Below the pieces are notes generated by a model. The model was given only the letters and a program-made list of their open reading frames with translations, was not told where the DNA came from and ran no database searches. Of a stretch of 64,000 bases of DNA, positions 8,908-16,738 are shown in pieces. Position 1 is the stretch's first letter, and the number at the start of each line of letters is the position of its first letter. The position numbers were made by a program, and so were the translations under genes. Origin of the DNA: DATEOR01 sp963841425 (lineage in GTDB: Bacteria; Actinomycetota; Thermoleophilia; Gaiellales; Gaiellaceae); the NCBI GenBank assembly GCA_963841425.1, contig CAWJCL010000002.1, forward strand, positions 248,001 through 312,000, read 5' to 3'.

Positions 8908-10080
8908 CTACGAGGAACGCGTCGGCGTGCCCGGCTGCGGCTCGTCGAGAAGCCGCGCCTCGATCCGGCGGTTCCGGGCGCGTAGCGCGAGCCACGCGAG
9001 GATCGCCAGGACGAGAAGCGGGGTGAGAACGAGGGCGAGGAAGACCGCGACCGCACCCGCGCCGCGCAGGAAGTCGGCGGCCTTGTCGACGGCGCCAGGG
9101 ATCCCGCTCTCGCTCTTGTCCACGGTGCCCGGGGCTCCGGTCGCGAGCCGGAACGTGAGGTCGGCCACGGACGTCTTGCTCACGATGGAAGCTCTGCTCC
9201 GCTTGGCATAGTCGAGATTCCTGCGCAGGTTCTCGAGGTGGATGCGGGCCGCGAGCTCCTCGGCGGCGGTCAGCTGGCCGCTCGACAGGCGTGCCAGCTC
9301 GATCCGGATCTTGCTGCGGAACTCGGCGATCCTACGGCTCACGCGGTCGAGCGGCGCCTGCAGATCCTGGGTGTTCGTCCGCTGCGCGGTCACCGTGCCG
9401 AGCTGCGTGAGCCGGAAAACGGCGTCGTCGAGGTTCCCCACCGGGATCCGGAGGGTCAGCTGCGCCCGACCCTGGGTCCCGCGGGTGTCGACCGTCGAGG
9501 AGGTCACGACTCCGCCGAGCTCGCGCGTGATCCGGACGGCGTCCTGCGAGGCCGAGGAGATCGTGTCCGCGTCTTGGACCCGCAGGTCGATCCACATGTC
9601 GATGTTCTGCGCGCGGTCGGTTGGAGCGGGCGCGAACGACCGGCCAAGCGGCACTGCTGGAGCGGGCGCGAACGACCGATCAAGCGGCACTGCGGAATCC
9701 GATGCCTGACCGTAAAGTTGCTTCTGAACGGCCGGCGGCACGTTGCGTTCCGTGTGGCGCGGCGCCGTCGTGGGGGTCGCGAGCTCGGTCTGCATTCCGC
9801 CGTCTCCCGCAAAGCGGAGCGCCGCGAACGCGCCCGCCAGGAGGACGAGAACGGCGGCTGCGAGCACCGCGACGAGACGCCGGCTGGGCCTCCGCAGGCG
9901 CGGCTGCGGCGTTCCACCGATCGCTGCGATCCGCTTTCGGAGCGGCGAGGGTGCCGCGAGCGAGGCGCTGCGGAGCTCCCGCGCCAGCCCCTGCAGGCGA
10001 GCCTCGTCCTGGGTCTCCGGGAATGCGCCGGCGAGGAGTGCTTCGAGACGGGCGGGCGCGACGAGCTCAGGCGACGACAT
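8908..10080 (-). CDS. DUF4349 membrane protein, probable partner of the upstream ECF sigma factor
   Basis: About 390 residues. An N-terminal cytoplasmic part of about 70 residues is followed by a membrane helix (LVAVLAAAVLVLLAGAFAAL), an extracytoplasmic DUF4349 domain with a coiled-coil-like central stretch, and a C-terminal membrane helix (about 345-370) with an Arg-rich tail. ATG 10080 is preceded by GAGGATGGAAGCCC and overlaps the stop of the ECF sigma gene by 14 bp, so translation is coupled. The layout suggests an anti-sigma or signal-sensing role, which is inference. A 36-bp tandem duplication (9623-9694) doubles the linker motif RSFAPAP just after the first helix. Confidence 0.8.
   Translation of the reverse strand: MSSPELVAPARLEALLAGAFPETQDEARLQGLARELRSASLAAPSPLRKRIAAIGGTPQPRLRRPSRRLVAVLAAAVLVLLAGAFAALRFAGDGGMQTELATPTTAPRHTERNVPPAVQKQLYGQASDSAVPLDRSFAPAPAVPLGRSFAPAPTDRAQNIDMWIDLRVQDADTISSASQDAVRITRELGGVVTSSTVDTRGTQGRAQLTLRIPVGNLDDAVFRLTQLGTVTAQRTNTQDLQAPLDRVSRRIAEFRSKIRIELARLSSGQLTAAEELAARIHLENLRRNLDYAKRSRASIVSKTSVADLTFRLATGAPGTVDKSESGIPGAVDKAADFLRGAGAVAVFLALVLTPLLVLAILAWLALRARNRRIEARLLDEPQPGTPTRSS
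9623..9694. repeat. Two-copy 36-bp tandem duplication inside the DUF4349 gene
   Basis: Copies at 9623-9658 and 9659-9694 differ at only a few positions. In frame they add 12 residues, duplicating a Val-Pro-Leu-(D/G)-Arg-Ser-Phe-Ala-Pro-Ala-Pro linker in the extracytoplasmic region of the protein. Confidence 0.9.
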
Positions 10081-10606
10081 GGGCTTCCATCCTCTCTTCG
10101 AGCTTCTGCAGGGCTCTCGCAAGCCGCATCGAGCACGCTGTCCGGCTGATTCCGAGCATCCGCGCCGCAGCGACCGCGTCGAGCTCGAGCACGATGCGCA
10201 GGACGACGACCTCGCGCTCCCCGGCGCTCAGCGAGCGCAGAGCCGCTTCGAGCTCCGCCGAGATCCCCCCGGCGAGCGGCTCGACGGTCTGAGGAGCCGC
10301 GGATGCCGAGCGGTCCTCCCGCCTTCGACGCCTCGCCTCCGAGCGGAAGTGGTCGAGCGCCTTGGAGCGGGCCAGCTGGCAAAGCCATGTGCGCTCGGAG
10401 CCTCGGCGGGGGTCGAAGCGCTTCCAGCTCCGGAAGGCCTTCTCGAAGGTCTCCCCGGTGAGATCCTCAGCGATGACCGGATCGGCGGTGAGAAAGACGA
10501 GGTAGCGGTAGACGTCGTCGAGGTGCTCGCCGGCCACCTCCGCGAACGGGCGGCGAAGCGGCGCACGGCGGGGCCAGGTCTCGGCGAGTGCGTTCACGAC
10601 GTCCAT
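10067..10606 (-). CDS. ECF-type RNA polymerase sigma factor
   Basis: 179 residues. Region 2 is seen as YRYLVFLTADPVIAEDLTGE and TFEKAFRSWKRFD, then a short linker, then region 4 with LSAGEREVVVLRIVLELD and a helix-turn-helix around ARMLGISRTACSMRLARAL. It directs RNA polymerase to its own regulon. It is immediately followed, with 14-bp overlap, by a membrane protein likely to control it. A second ECF/membrane-protein pair lies at 16172-17727. Confidence 0.9.
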   Translation of the reverse strand: MDVVNALAETWPRRAPLRRPFAEVAGEHLDDVYRYLVFLTADPVIAEDLTGETFEKAFRSWKRFDPRRGSERTWLCQLARSKALDHFRSEARRRRREDRSASAAPQTVEPLAGGISAELEAALRSLSAGEREVVVLRIVLELDAVAAARMLGISRTACSMRLARALQKLEERMEAHVVA

Positions 10607-10671
10607 ACGTCACCGACCGGCGACTGCGTCACAGGACTCAGCTGCCATCGGCGTTGCTTGTCGCCTCCTGG

Positions 10672-11064
10672 TCACGAGTGCTCGTGCCACCGCTCGGGCT
10701 CGATGAGGGCCGTGACGCGCTTCCGCTCCCGATTCCAGTAAGGCGTCCCCCGGTAACGGACCGAGAGCCGGTCGATGTCGGCCAGGCCGTTGTCGTCGCG
10801 GATCTCGACGACGGTCCCGAGCACCGTCACCGCGCGATACCAGTCCCCGATGTCGAGCACCGTGACCGCGACGCGAGGGTCGCGGCGCATGTGGCTCAGA
10901 CGCAGCCGCTCGAAGTCCATGTTGACGAGGATCCGGCCCTCGTCCCAGTCGTACCAGGTCGCGGCCGAATACGGCGCCCCGTCGGAGCGGACGGTCGAGA
11001 TGACCGCAGCATGCGGCTCCTTCAGGAACTCGATGACCTCGTCGGGCAACGGAGCCAGCGGCAT
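10672..11064 (-). CDS. PPOX-class pyridoxamine-5'-phosphate-oxidase-like (FMN/F420) split-barrel protein
   Basis: 130 residues from ATG 11064. The split-barrel pattern is clear: LKEPHAAVISTVRSDG, then PYSAATWYDWDEGRILVN, DPRVAVTVLD and a C-terminal YRGTPYWN. Actinobacterial relatives are F420- or FMN-dependent reductases or cofactor-binding proteins in the cytoplasm. No strong ribosome site precedes ATG 11064, so the message may be leaderless. An upstream in-frame ATG would add a basic tail that overlaps the next gene's end and looks non-coding. Confidence 0.85.
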   Translation of the reverse strand: MPLAPLPDEVIEFLKEPHAAVISTVRSDGAPYSAATWYDWDEGRILVNMDFERLRLSHMRRDPRVAVTVLDIGDWYRAVTVLGTVVEIRDDNGLADIDRLSVRYRGTPYWNRERKRVTALIEPERWHEHS

Positions 11065-11074
11065 GAAGGAAAGT

Positions 11075-11860
11075 CTAGGACGTGAGCGAGGCCGGCCGGC
11101 CCTCGTCGGCCGAGCGGTAGAGCGCCTCGATCGCCCGGGCCTGGCCGAGCGCGTCATCATGCCCGAGCAGCGGCTCCGCTCGACCGCGAATGGACGCGCT
11201 CATGTTCTCGAGCTGCAGCCGGTACGAGTCCGCGGGCTCGAGCTCGATCCGCTCCGTGCCGTCGTCCCTCCGTACTTCGAGCAGCGGCGTTCGGCAGTGC
11301 CACGGGTCGTCCAGGAAGATCGACCCCTCCTCCCCGATCGCCTCGAGCTCGTCTCGGACGGGCAGGACGAGCCCGCAGTCGATCTCGGCCAGGACGTCGC
11401 CCGGGAAGCGCAGCGTCCCGGTGAAGAGCTCGTCCACGCCGGAGGCCGCAGCCACCTGCTCGCCGAAGACCGACTCAGGCTCGCCGGCGAGCAGCCTCGA
11501 GCCCGAGACGCAGTAGCAACCGACGTCCATGAGGGCGCCGCCTTCGAGCTCGGCGCTCGAGCGCACGTTGGACGCGTCGTCGAGCGGGAAGCTGAGCGCG
11601 CGGATCGACCACTCGACGTGCAGGGAATTCGGCAGCGAGACGTAGACGGCCTCGACCTCCGAGTCCGCGGGCAGGTCCCCGTAGCTGCCGTACACCCGCT
11701 CGATCCCGTACACCCGCTCGATCCCTCGCTCCCGCCCGTACGCCCTGGCGCGCCCGGCGTCGCGGCTCGCCACGGCGACCACGTCGATGTCGGGAGATGC
11801 CTCGGCGCCCGGCAGCAGCTTGTCGTTGATTTCGCCGTTGAGAGAAAGCCCCACTGACTG
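11075..11860 (-). pseudogene. Gfo/Idh/MocA-type dehydrogenase, decayed
   Basis: The protein is recognisable (INDKLLPGA, then SLPNSLHVEW, then SFPLDDASNV and a normal C-terminal domain), but two core parts are damaged. About 70 residues between SLPNSLHVEWSIRAL and SFPLDDASN are missing in frame, removing the catalytic EKP lysine motif and the rest of the nucleotide-binding domain. At the N-terminus, the WG-LSTA strand (codons from about 11853) is in a different frame from INDKLL, consistent with loss of one base near 11835, and no good start codon exists. An 18-bp tandem repeat (11690-11725) duplicates the residues GIERVY. It cannot be an active enzyme. Confidence 0.8.
11690..11725. repeat. 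18-bp tandem duplication in the decayed dehydrogenase
   Basis: Two exact copies (11690-11707 and 11708-11725) add six residues, duplicating Gly-Ile-Glu-Arg-Val-Tyr. They look like replication slippage in a gene no longer under selection. Confidence 0.9.
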
Positions 11861-11866
11861 CCTCGT

Positions 11867-12190
11867 CTACCCCCATGAGGGCTCAGACACCGCCTGAAGG
11901 CCGTCTCGAGGATGCGGTGGTTGCGGGGGCGAGTGAGCGAGGACGACTTCGGCCACGTCCTCCGAGCCCATCATCCCCTCGAGCGCCGACATCTCCGGGG
12001 TGCGCCCGCGTCCCATGGCGAAGTCGGTAGCGACCCCGCCGGAGCAGACGTTCGTGCAGCGCACGCCGTTCTCCCGAAGCTCGTGGTCGAGCGCGCGCGT
12101 GAAGCCGACCTGGGCGACCTTGGACGCGCAGTAGACGGCCTCGAACGGGAGCCCGCGCCTCCTAACTCGTCGGCCCGAGCCGCTTGATGG
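11867..12190 (-). pseudogene. Short-chain dehydrogenase/reductase, 3' fragment with frameshifts
   Basis: The C-terminal half of an SDR is visible: EAVYCASKVAQVGFTRALD (catalytic YxxxK), GVRCTNVCSGGVATDFA and SEDVAEVVL. The N-terminal Rossmann half with its glycine motif is absent. After EVVL the family-typical LTRPRNHRILETAF continues in the next frame and the final VSEPSWG is back in the first, so at least two indels are present around 11880-11945. It lies directly upstream of the other decayed dehydrogenase on the same strand, suggesting one region of relaxed selection. Confidence 0.75.
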
Positions 12191-12274
12191 CGCAACGCTA
12201 TGGCGGTTGGGGGTGGAAATTGGAGGTTTGGAGCGCGTCTCGAAACAGCCCACCGACGCTGATACGGTCGTCAG

Positions 12275-12793
12275 GTGAGGCTCCGCTCAGCCGTCCGGAT
12301 GGGCGCACTGCTCGTCGCGGCAGCGCTCTCCGGCTATCTGCTCGGCGGATGTGCGGGCGACGGTCTCGAGGGCCTCTCGGGCGCCACGGAGCTGCCGACG
12401 CTCACGCTTCCGGAGGTCACCGTTCCCGAAGTCACGGTTCCCGACGTGACGCTCCCGGAGGTGACGATTCCAACGCTTCCCGAGCCTGAGGAGACAACGG
12501 GAACGACGACTTCGGAGCCGACGACAACCGCGAAGCCGCCGATCACGACAGAGCCGGCCACCACGGTCCAGACGGAGACGGAGACCGAGACTGTGACGGA
12601 AACCGTCACCGAGACTGTGCCCACCGAAACCGCCGTCGCGGCGCCCACGCTGGCGGAGACGCCCCCGACGGAGCCGTCCTCGGACGACGACGCGCCTTGG
12701 GGTTGGATCGCGCTCGCCGTGGGGCTCGCAATCGCCGGAGTGGCGCTCGGCGTGGTCTTGTGGAGACGGCGACGCGACGAAGGGGGCGCATGA
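12275..12793 (+). CDS. Low-complexity lipoprotein with C-terminal membrane helix
   Basis: 172 residues from GTG 12275; ATG 12299 is an alternative. The hydrophobic signal ends in LLGGC, a lipobox. Then come repeats of the form LPEVT/VPEVT/VPDVT, followed by Thr/Glu/Pro-rich stretches with TETETE and VTETVTE. The C-terminus is a membrane helix (GWIALAVGLAIAGVALGVVL) and a basic WRRRRDE tail. The protein would be anchored at both ends, with an extended stalk outside the cell. Function is unknown. It overlaps the next gene by an ATGA, so the two are co-translated. Confidence 0.7.
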   Translation: MRLRSAVRMGALLVAAALSGYLLGGCAGDGLEGLSGATELPTLTLPEVTVPEVTVPDVTLPEVTIPTLPEPEETTGTTTSEPTTTAKPPITTEPATTVQTETETETVTETVTETVPTETAVAAPTLAETPPTEPSSDDDAPWGWIALAVGLAIAGVALGVVLWRRRRDEGGA

Positions 12794-13296
12794 GCGACGA
12801 GCGCGAGGTGATGGCCTGGGGCGAGCTCGGCGAGGGAGCCCGCGACCTCGCGGAGAGGATCCACGGCGACGGCTTCGAGCCGGACGTCATCCTCGCCATC
12901 GCACGCGGTGGTCTTCTCGTCGCCGGTGCCCTCGGCTACGCGCTCGGCGTCAAGAACACGTACACGATGAACGTCGAGTTCTACACCGGAGTCGACGAGC
13001 GCCTCCCCGCTCCGATGATCCTCCCGCCCGTTCCCGAGCTCGTCGACCTCGCCGAGGCCAGGCTCTTGATCGCGGACGACGTGGCGGACACGGGCCGAAC
13101 GCTCGCGCTGGTTCGCGACTTCTGCGCCGGGAAGGTGGCCGAGGTGCGCACCGCCGTCCTCTACGAGAAGCCGAGCTCGGTCGTGGCATGCGACTACGTG
13201 TGGCGCAGGACGTCGGCCTGGATCACCTTCCCCTGGAGCGCGCTGCCGCCCGTCACCGAAGAGCTCGCGCGATCGGCGCGCCCGGTCAACGGCTGA
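12790..13296 (+). CDS. Phosphoribosyltransferase (xanthine/guanine PRTase-like)
   Basis: 168 residues. The PRPP-binding signature LLIADDVADTGRT sits at about 92-104, and ILAIARGGLLVAGALGY at about 34-50 is the other conserved PRTase element. The size and the short hood resemble Gpt/hypoxanthine-type enzymes of purine salvage. The actual base is not certain. ATG 12790 overlaps the stop of the lipoprotein gene and is preceded by GAAGGGGGCGC. It ends 1 bp before the convergent PLD gene. Confidence 0.8.
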   Translation: MSDEREVMAWGELGEGARDLAERIHGDGFEPDVILAIARGGLLVAGALGYALGVKNTYTMNVEFYTGVDERLPAPMILPPVPELVDLAEARLLIADDVADTGRTLALVRDFCAGKVAEVRTAVLYEKPSSVVACDYVWRRTSAWITFPWSALPPVTEELARSARPVNG

Positions 13297-13297
13297 G

Positions 13298-14521
13298 CTA
13301 GAGCAACGGCGAGAGCACCGCGAAGGCGGTGGCCTTCGCGCGCGGCTTGAGGCCCGTCAGCACGGAGCCGGGCCGCGACACCACTTCCGCCGGCGCGCTG
13401 AACCGCTCCTCGAACTGCGCCGCCAGGGCCTCCGAGCGAACCAGGAGGTCGATCTCGAAGAACCGCTTGAGGCTCCAGGCCTCGAGGTTGCACGTCCCAG
13501 CCATGACCTCCTCGCCGTCCCGCACGAACGCTTTGGCGTGCAGCATTGTCGGGTACTCGAGGATCCGCACGCCGGCGCCGAGGAGCTTCGCGTGGTGGAA
13601 TTGCTGCGCGGCGGCGCAGGCCCAGTTGTTCGCGTTCGCAGGGACGAAGAGCCGTACGCGCACCCCGCGGCGGGCCGCGCGCTCGATCCGGCCGATCATC
13701 CCGCGATCGGTGACGTAGGGGTTGACGACGTCGAGGGTCTCGCGCGCGCCGTCGAGCATCCGCGCGATCTGGTCGGTGATCGGGCGGTACTTCCCGGGCG
13801 CATTGTGCAGGACGACCGCAGGAATCTTGCCCTCGCCGCCCTCGGGGAACAGGCCGCCGACCTCCTCCGACGGGATCTCACCGCCGAGCCAACGGAAGCT
13901 CGCGACGAAGACGAGCTGAAGCTGCGAGACGACGGGCCCGGTCACGCGGAGGAAGAGGTCGTGGAAGCGCCCGTCCTCGAAGTGGTCCTCGATCCCGGCG
14001 CCACCGACCCAGCCGATACGCCCGTCCACGAGCACGACCTTGCGGTGGTCGATGTGGCCCAGGCCGGCGAGGTTCCATTTCGGGGCGCCGTCGCCCCCGA
14101 GCACACCGGGAGCCGCCCGCGGCTTCGTCGCGCGGACGACGCAGACCTCGATGCCGGCCGCGGTGAGTCTCTCGTAGTGCTCACGGGCTGCTTCCTCAGG
14201 CGCAGAGCCTTGCCGGTCGACCACGAGGCGCACGGTCACGCCGTCCTTCGCCTTGCGGATCAACGCGTCGGCGAAGCGGTCGCCCACCGCGCCGGGACGA
14301 AACCCGAACTGGTTGATGTGCACTGACGCCCGAGCGGACTCGATGTCCGCGAGCATCGGCGGATAGAACGACTCCCCCTCGACGAGGACCTCCGCGGACG
14401 CGGCGCTCGCCTCGTCGAAGGCGAGCGCGAGGTCTCCCAGCTGCACCGGGCGCGTGAGCAGCCGCTCGGCGTGGTTTCGAATGGCATCGTTCGAAACCGG
14501 GATTCCCGTGGCGCGCGCCAT
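13298..14521 (-). CDS. Phospholipase-D superfamily protein (cardiolipin-synthase-like)
   Basis: 407 residues with two HKD motifs, H159-x-K161-x4-D166 (HRKVVLVD) and H328-x-K330-x4-D335 (HAKAFVRD), each followed by the usual Gly/Asn-rich turn (GGAGIED; GTCNLE). This duplicated active site is typical of cardiolipin synthases and related phosphatidyltransferases, although no N-terminal membrane helices are present, so it may be a soluble or peripheral PLD-family enzyme. The start at 14521 lacks a strong ribosome site. Confidence 0.85.
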   Translation of the reverse strand: MARATGIPVSNDAIRNHAERLLTRPVQLGDLALAFDEASAASAEVLVEGESFYPPMLADIESARASVHINQFGFRPGAVGDRFADALIRKAKDGVTVRLVVDRQGSAPEEAAREHYERLTAAGIEVCVVRATKPRAAPGVLGGDGAPKWNLAGLGHIDHRKVVLVDGRIGWVGGAGIEDHFEDGRFHDLFLRVTGPVVSQLQLVFVASFRWLGGEIPSEEVGGLFPEGGEGKIPAVVLHNAPGKYRPITDQIARMLDGARETLDVVNPYVTDRGMIGRIERAARRGVRVRLFVPANANNWACAAAQQFHHAKLLGAGVRILEYPTMLHAKAFVRDGEEVMAGTCNLEAWSLKRFFEIDLLVRSEALAAQFEERFSAPAEVVSRPGSVLTGLKPRAKATAFAVLSPLL

Positions 14522-14559
14522 CCGGCGACCCTACTGCTCGGCGTTTTGCTTTTCAGGTG

Positions 14560-14718
14560 CTAGCGGCCGAGCCGCGTCTTGCGACGGATGCCCAGCCGCC
14601 GCTGGAGCGCCCGGTCCTCCTCGCCGTCCTTGCGGGCGGCCCAGACGAAGAAGTAGCCGACGACGACGAGCGGGATCGTGAGCACGACAACGGCGAGCAC
14701 CTCGGCGGCGAGCCGCAC
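14560..14718 (-). CDS. Small single-span membrane protein
   Basis: 52 residues from a GTG at 14718, three bases after the stop of the upstream DUF1801 gene. The first 27 residues form a membrane helix (VVVLTIPLVVVGYFFVWA), followed by a highly charged tail ending in KTRLGR. The overlap-like spacing suggests translation coupled to the upstream gene. Function is unknown. Confidence 0.6.
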   Translation of the reverse strand: MRLAAEVLAVVVLTIPLVVVGYFFVWAARKDGEEDRALQRRLGIRRKTRLGR

Positions 14719-14721
14719 GGC

Positions 14722-15159
14722 TCAGCCCACCGCCCTTTTCACGAGCGCGCCGATCCTTGCCTCGTCGGCGGCGGCCAGCGCCTTCAGTGCGAAGGACGTC
14801 GGCCACATGGCGCCGTCGTCGAGGTTTGCCTGGTCGCTGAAGCCGAACGTGGCATAGCGCGCCCTGAACTTCGCCGCGCTCTGGAAGAAACAGACGACCT
14901 TCCCCTTCCTAGCGTACGCGGGCATCCCGTACCAGGTCTTGGGAGAGAGCTCCGGCGCGCTCGCCTTGACGATCGCGTGGAGCCGCTCGGCCATGGCGCG
15001 ATCGGATTCCGGCATCTCGGCGATCTTCGCGAGCACAGCGCTTTCCCCATCCACCTTGCCGCCCGCTTCGGCCCTGAGCTCCTGGGCGCGCTCTTTCGCC
15101 GCAGCACGTTCCTCCTGTGAGAATCCCTTGGACTCCCTTGCGGCTTTCTTCTCGTCCAT
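14722..15159 (-). CDS. DUF1801/YdhG-like protein
   Basis: 145 residues. An Arg/Glu/Ala-rich N-terminal helix (about 1-40) is followed by the DUF1801 fold: SPKTWYGMPAYARKGKVV, then FFQSAAKFRARYATFGF and a C-terminal helix. Relatives include the frataxin-like iron protein YdhG, but the family role is not settled. An AGGAGGAGG lies 9-17 bases before ATG 15159. The next gene (small membrane protein) begins three bases after its stop. Confidence 0.8.
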   Translation of the reverse strand: MDEKKAARESKGFSQEERAAAKERAQELRAEAGGKVDGESAVLAKIAEMPESDRAMAERLHAIVKASAPELSPKTWYGMPAYARKGKVVCFFQSAAKFRARYATFGFSDQANLDDGAMWPTSFALKALAAADEARIGALVKRAVG

Positions 15160-15285
15160 TGCGTGGTACCTCCTCCTGAAAAGCCGCCCTTCACGCTACT
15201 GGATCTCCGGCGGCCGGCCCTGCGCCTCTCGTTTCCGAATCCCGCTAGCGTGCGGAAGCGGCCGAATCTGACGGAGGGAGATGAC

Positions 15286-16026
15286 ATGCCCGAGAAGACG
15301 ATTGGAACCCGCGAGGAATGGCAGGCGGCGCGGGATGAGCTCGCCAAGCTCGAGGCCGAGCAGGCGAAGCGAAACGAGGAGGTCAAGGCAAAGCGCCTCG
15401 AGCTCCCCTGGGTGGAGGTCGAAAAGAAGTACGAGTTCGAGACCCAGGAAGGCAAGAAGACGCTCGGGGAGCTCTTCGACGGCCGCTCACAGCTACTCGC
15501 CTACAACGTCATGTTCGGCCCCGACTACTCGCTCGGCGCCTGCCCGGGATGCACCAGCCTCGCCGACGGGCTCGACGGGACGCTGGTCCACCTGAACCAC
15601 CAGGATGTGACCCTGATCTGCTTCTCGCGGGCGCCGATCGACCGGCTGAACGCCTACAAGGAGCGGATGGGTTGGCAGTTCCCGTATGTCTCCACCTACG
15701 ACACCGACTTCGCCTTCGACTTCGGCCTCGCGCTGACCGAGGAGCAGGCTCTGCAGATCCCCGAGGTCAAGGATCTGATCGACAACCCACCCGACTGGCT
15801 CCAGGAATGGGCGGGCCAGGTCGGGGCCGAGCTGAAGGACGGACTGCGCGAGAACCCGAGCTGGATCGCCTTCGCGCGCGAGAACGGAACCGTCTACCAC
15901 ACGTACACGGTCTCGGCGCCCGACCCGTTCGTCGCGCCGTACTTCAGCTTCCTCATGGAGCGAACGCCGCGGCCCCAGCCGCCCGAGCCCCACGTCTTGC
16001 GAAAGGACGAGTACCCGGCTGATTGA
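15286..16026 (+). CDS. DUF899 thioredoxin-fold protein
   Basis: 246 residues from ATG 15286, with GGAGGGAGATGAC upstream. The charged N-terminal helix is typical, then YNVMFGPDYSLGACPGCTSL with the CxxC-like cysteines, and SRAPIDRLNAYKERMGW followed by VSTYDTDFAFDFG. These are hallmarks of DUF899, a thioredoxin-like family common in soil Actinobacteria. A redox or peroxide-related role is likely but unproven. The gene stands alone, divergent from the DUF1801 gene. Confidence 0.85.
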   Translation: MPEKTIGTREEWQAARDELAKLEAEQAKRNEEVKAKRLELPWVEVEKKYEFETQEGKKTLGELFDGRSQLLAYNVMFGPDYSLGACPGCTSLADGLDGTLVHLNHQDVTLICFSRAPIDRLNAYKERMGWQFPYVSTYDTDFAFDFGLALTEEQALQIPEVKDLIDNPPDWLQEWAGQVGAELKDGLRENPSWIAFARENGTVYHTYTVSAPDPFVAPYFSFLMERTPRPQPPEPHVLRKDEYPAD

Positions 16027-16171
16027 AACTGAAGTGATTCGCTTGCCACGGTGAGCATTGGCGCCGAGCGCGAAGGACGAGCGATCGGAAGGGTTTTGGC
16101 CGTGATCGAGGTCGGCGTTGGGTAACGGCTCGGCGCTGAGTTGCGGATACAACTCGTCCGGGTTCCTCCAT

Positions 16172-16738
16172 ATGAAAGGTGTGAGACGTTCGAACGGCCA
16201 AACCGACGCGGAGCTCATGCGGTCCGCCGAGGTCGACGAAGGCGCGTTCGCGGAGCTCTACAGCCGGCACGTCTCCACGGTCCACGCATGGTTTCGGCGC
16301 CGCCTCGAGTGGGCGGCGGCCGACCTGACCGCGGAGACGTTCGCGCAGGCGTGGCTCTCCCGTGGGAGCTTCCGGGACGAGGCCGGAGGCTCCGCGCTTC
16401 CGTGGCTCTTCGGAATTGCCCACAACGTCGCGCGCGAGTCCGCTCGTATGAACGCGGTTGAGACGAGGGCGCGTCGCCGGCTCGGCCTTTCGACCGACCT
16501 GGCTTCGGATGACGGCTATGCAGCGGTCGACGAACGGCTCTCGCCCCGCGCCACTCTCGCCCACGGGCTCGAGACTCTGCCGGAGCACGAGCGTGAAGCG
16601 CTCGAGCTGCGCGTCGTTGAAGAGCTGCCGTACGAGCAAGTCGCAGACCGCCTCGGTGTTCGTCCAGCGGCCGCCCGGTTGCGAGTCTCGCGGGCGCTCC
16701 GGCGCCTTTCTTCCCTGGCTCTGAAGGAGGACACATGA
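16172..16738 (+). CDS. ECF-type RNA polymerase sigma factor
   Basis: 188 residues from ATG 16172. Region 2 is seen as FAELYSRHVSTVHAWFRRR and DLTAETFAQAWL with the WLFGIAHNVARES helix. Region 4 is LPEHEREALELRVVEELPYE with a helix-turn-helix in ADRLGVRPAAARLRVSRAL. The open frame extends to 16118, but the extra residues do not resemble the family. The downstream membrane protein starts in an ATGA overlap, so the two form a co-translated regulatory pair. Confidence 0.9.
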   Translation: MKGVRRSNGQTDAELMRSAEVDEGAFAELYSRHVSTVHAWFRRRLEWAAADLTAETFAQAWLSRGSFRDEAGGSALPWLFGIAHNVARESARMNAVETRARRRLGLSTDLASDDGYAAVDERLSPRATLAHGLETLPEHEREALELRVVEELPYEQVADRLGVRPAAARLRVSRALRRLSSLALKEDT

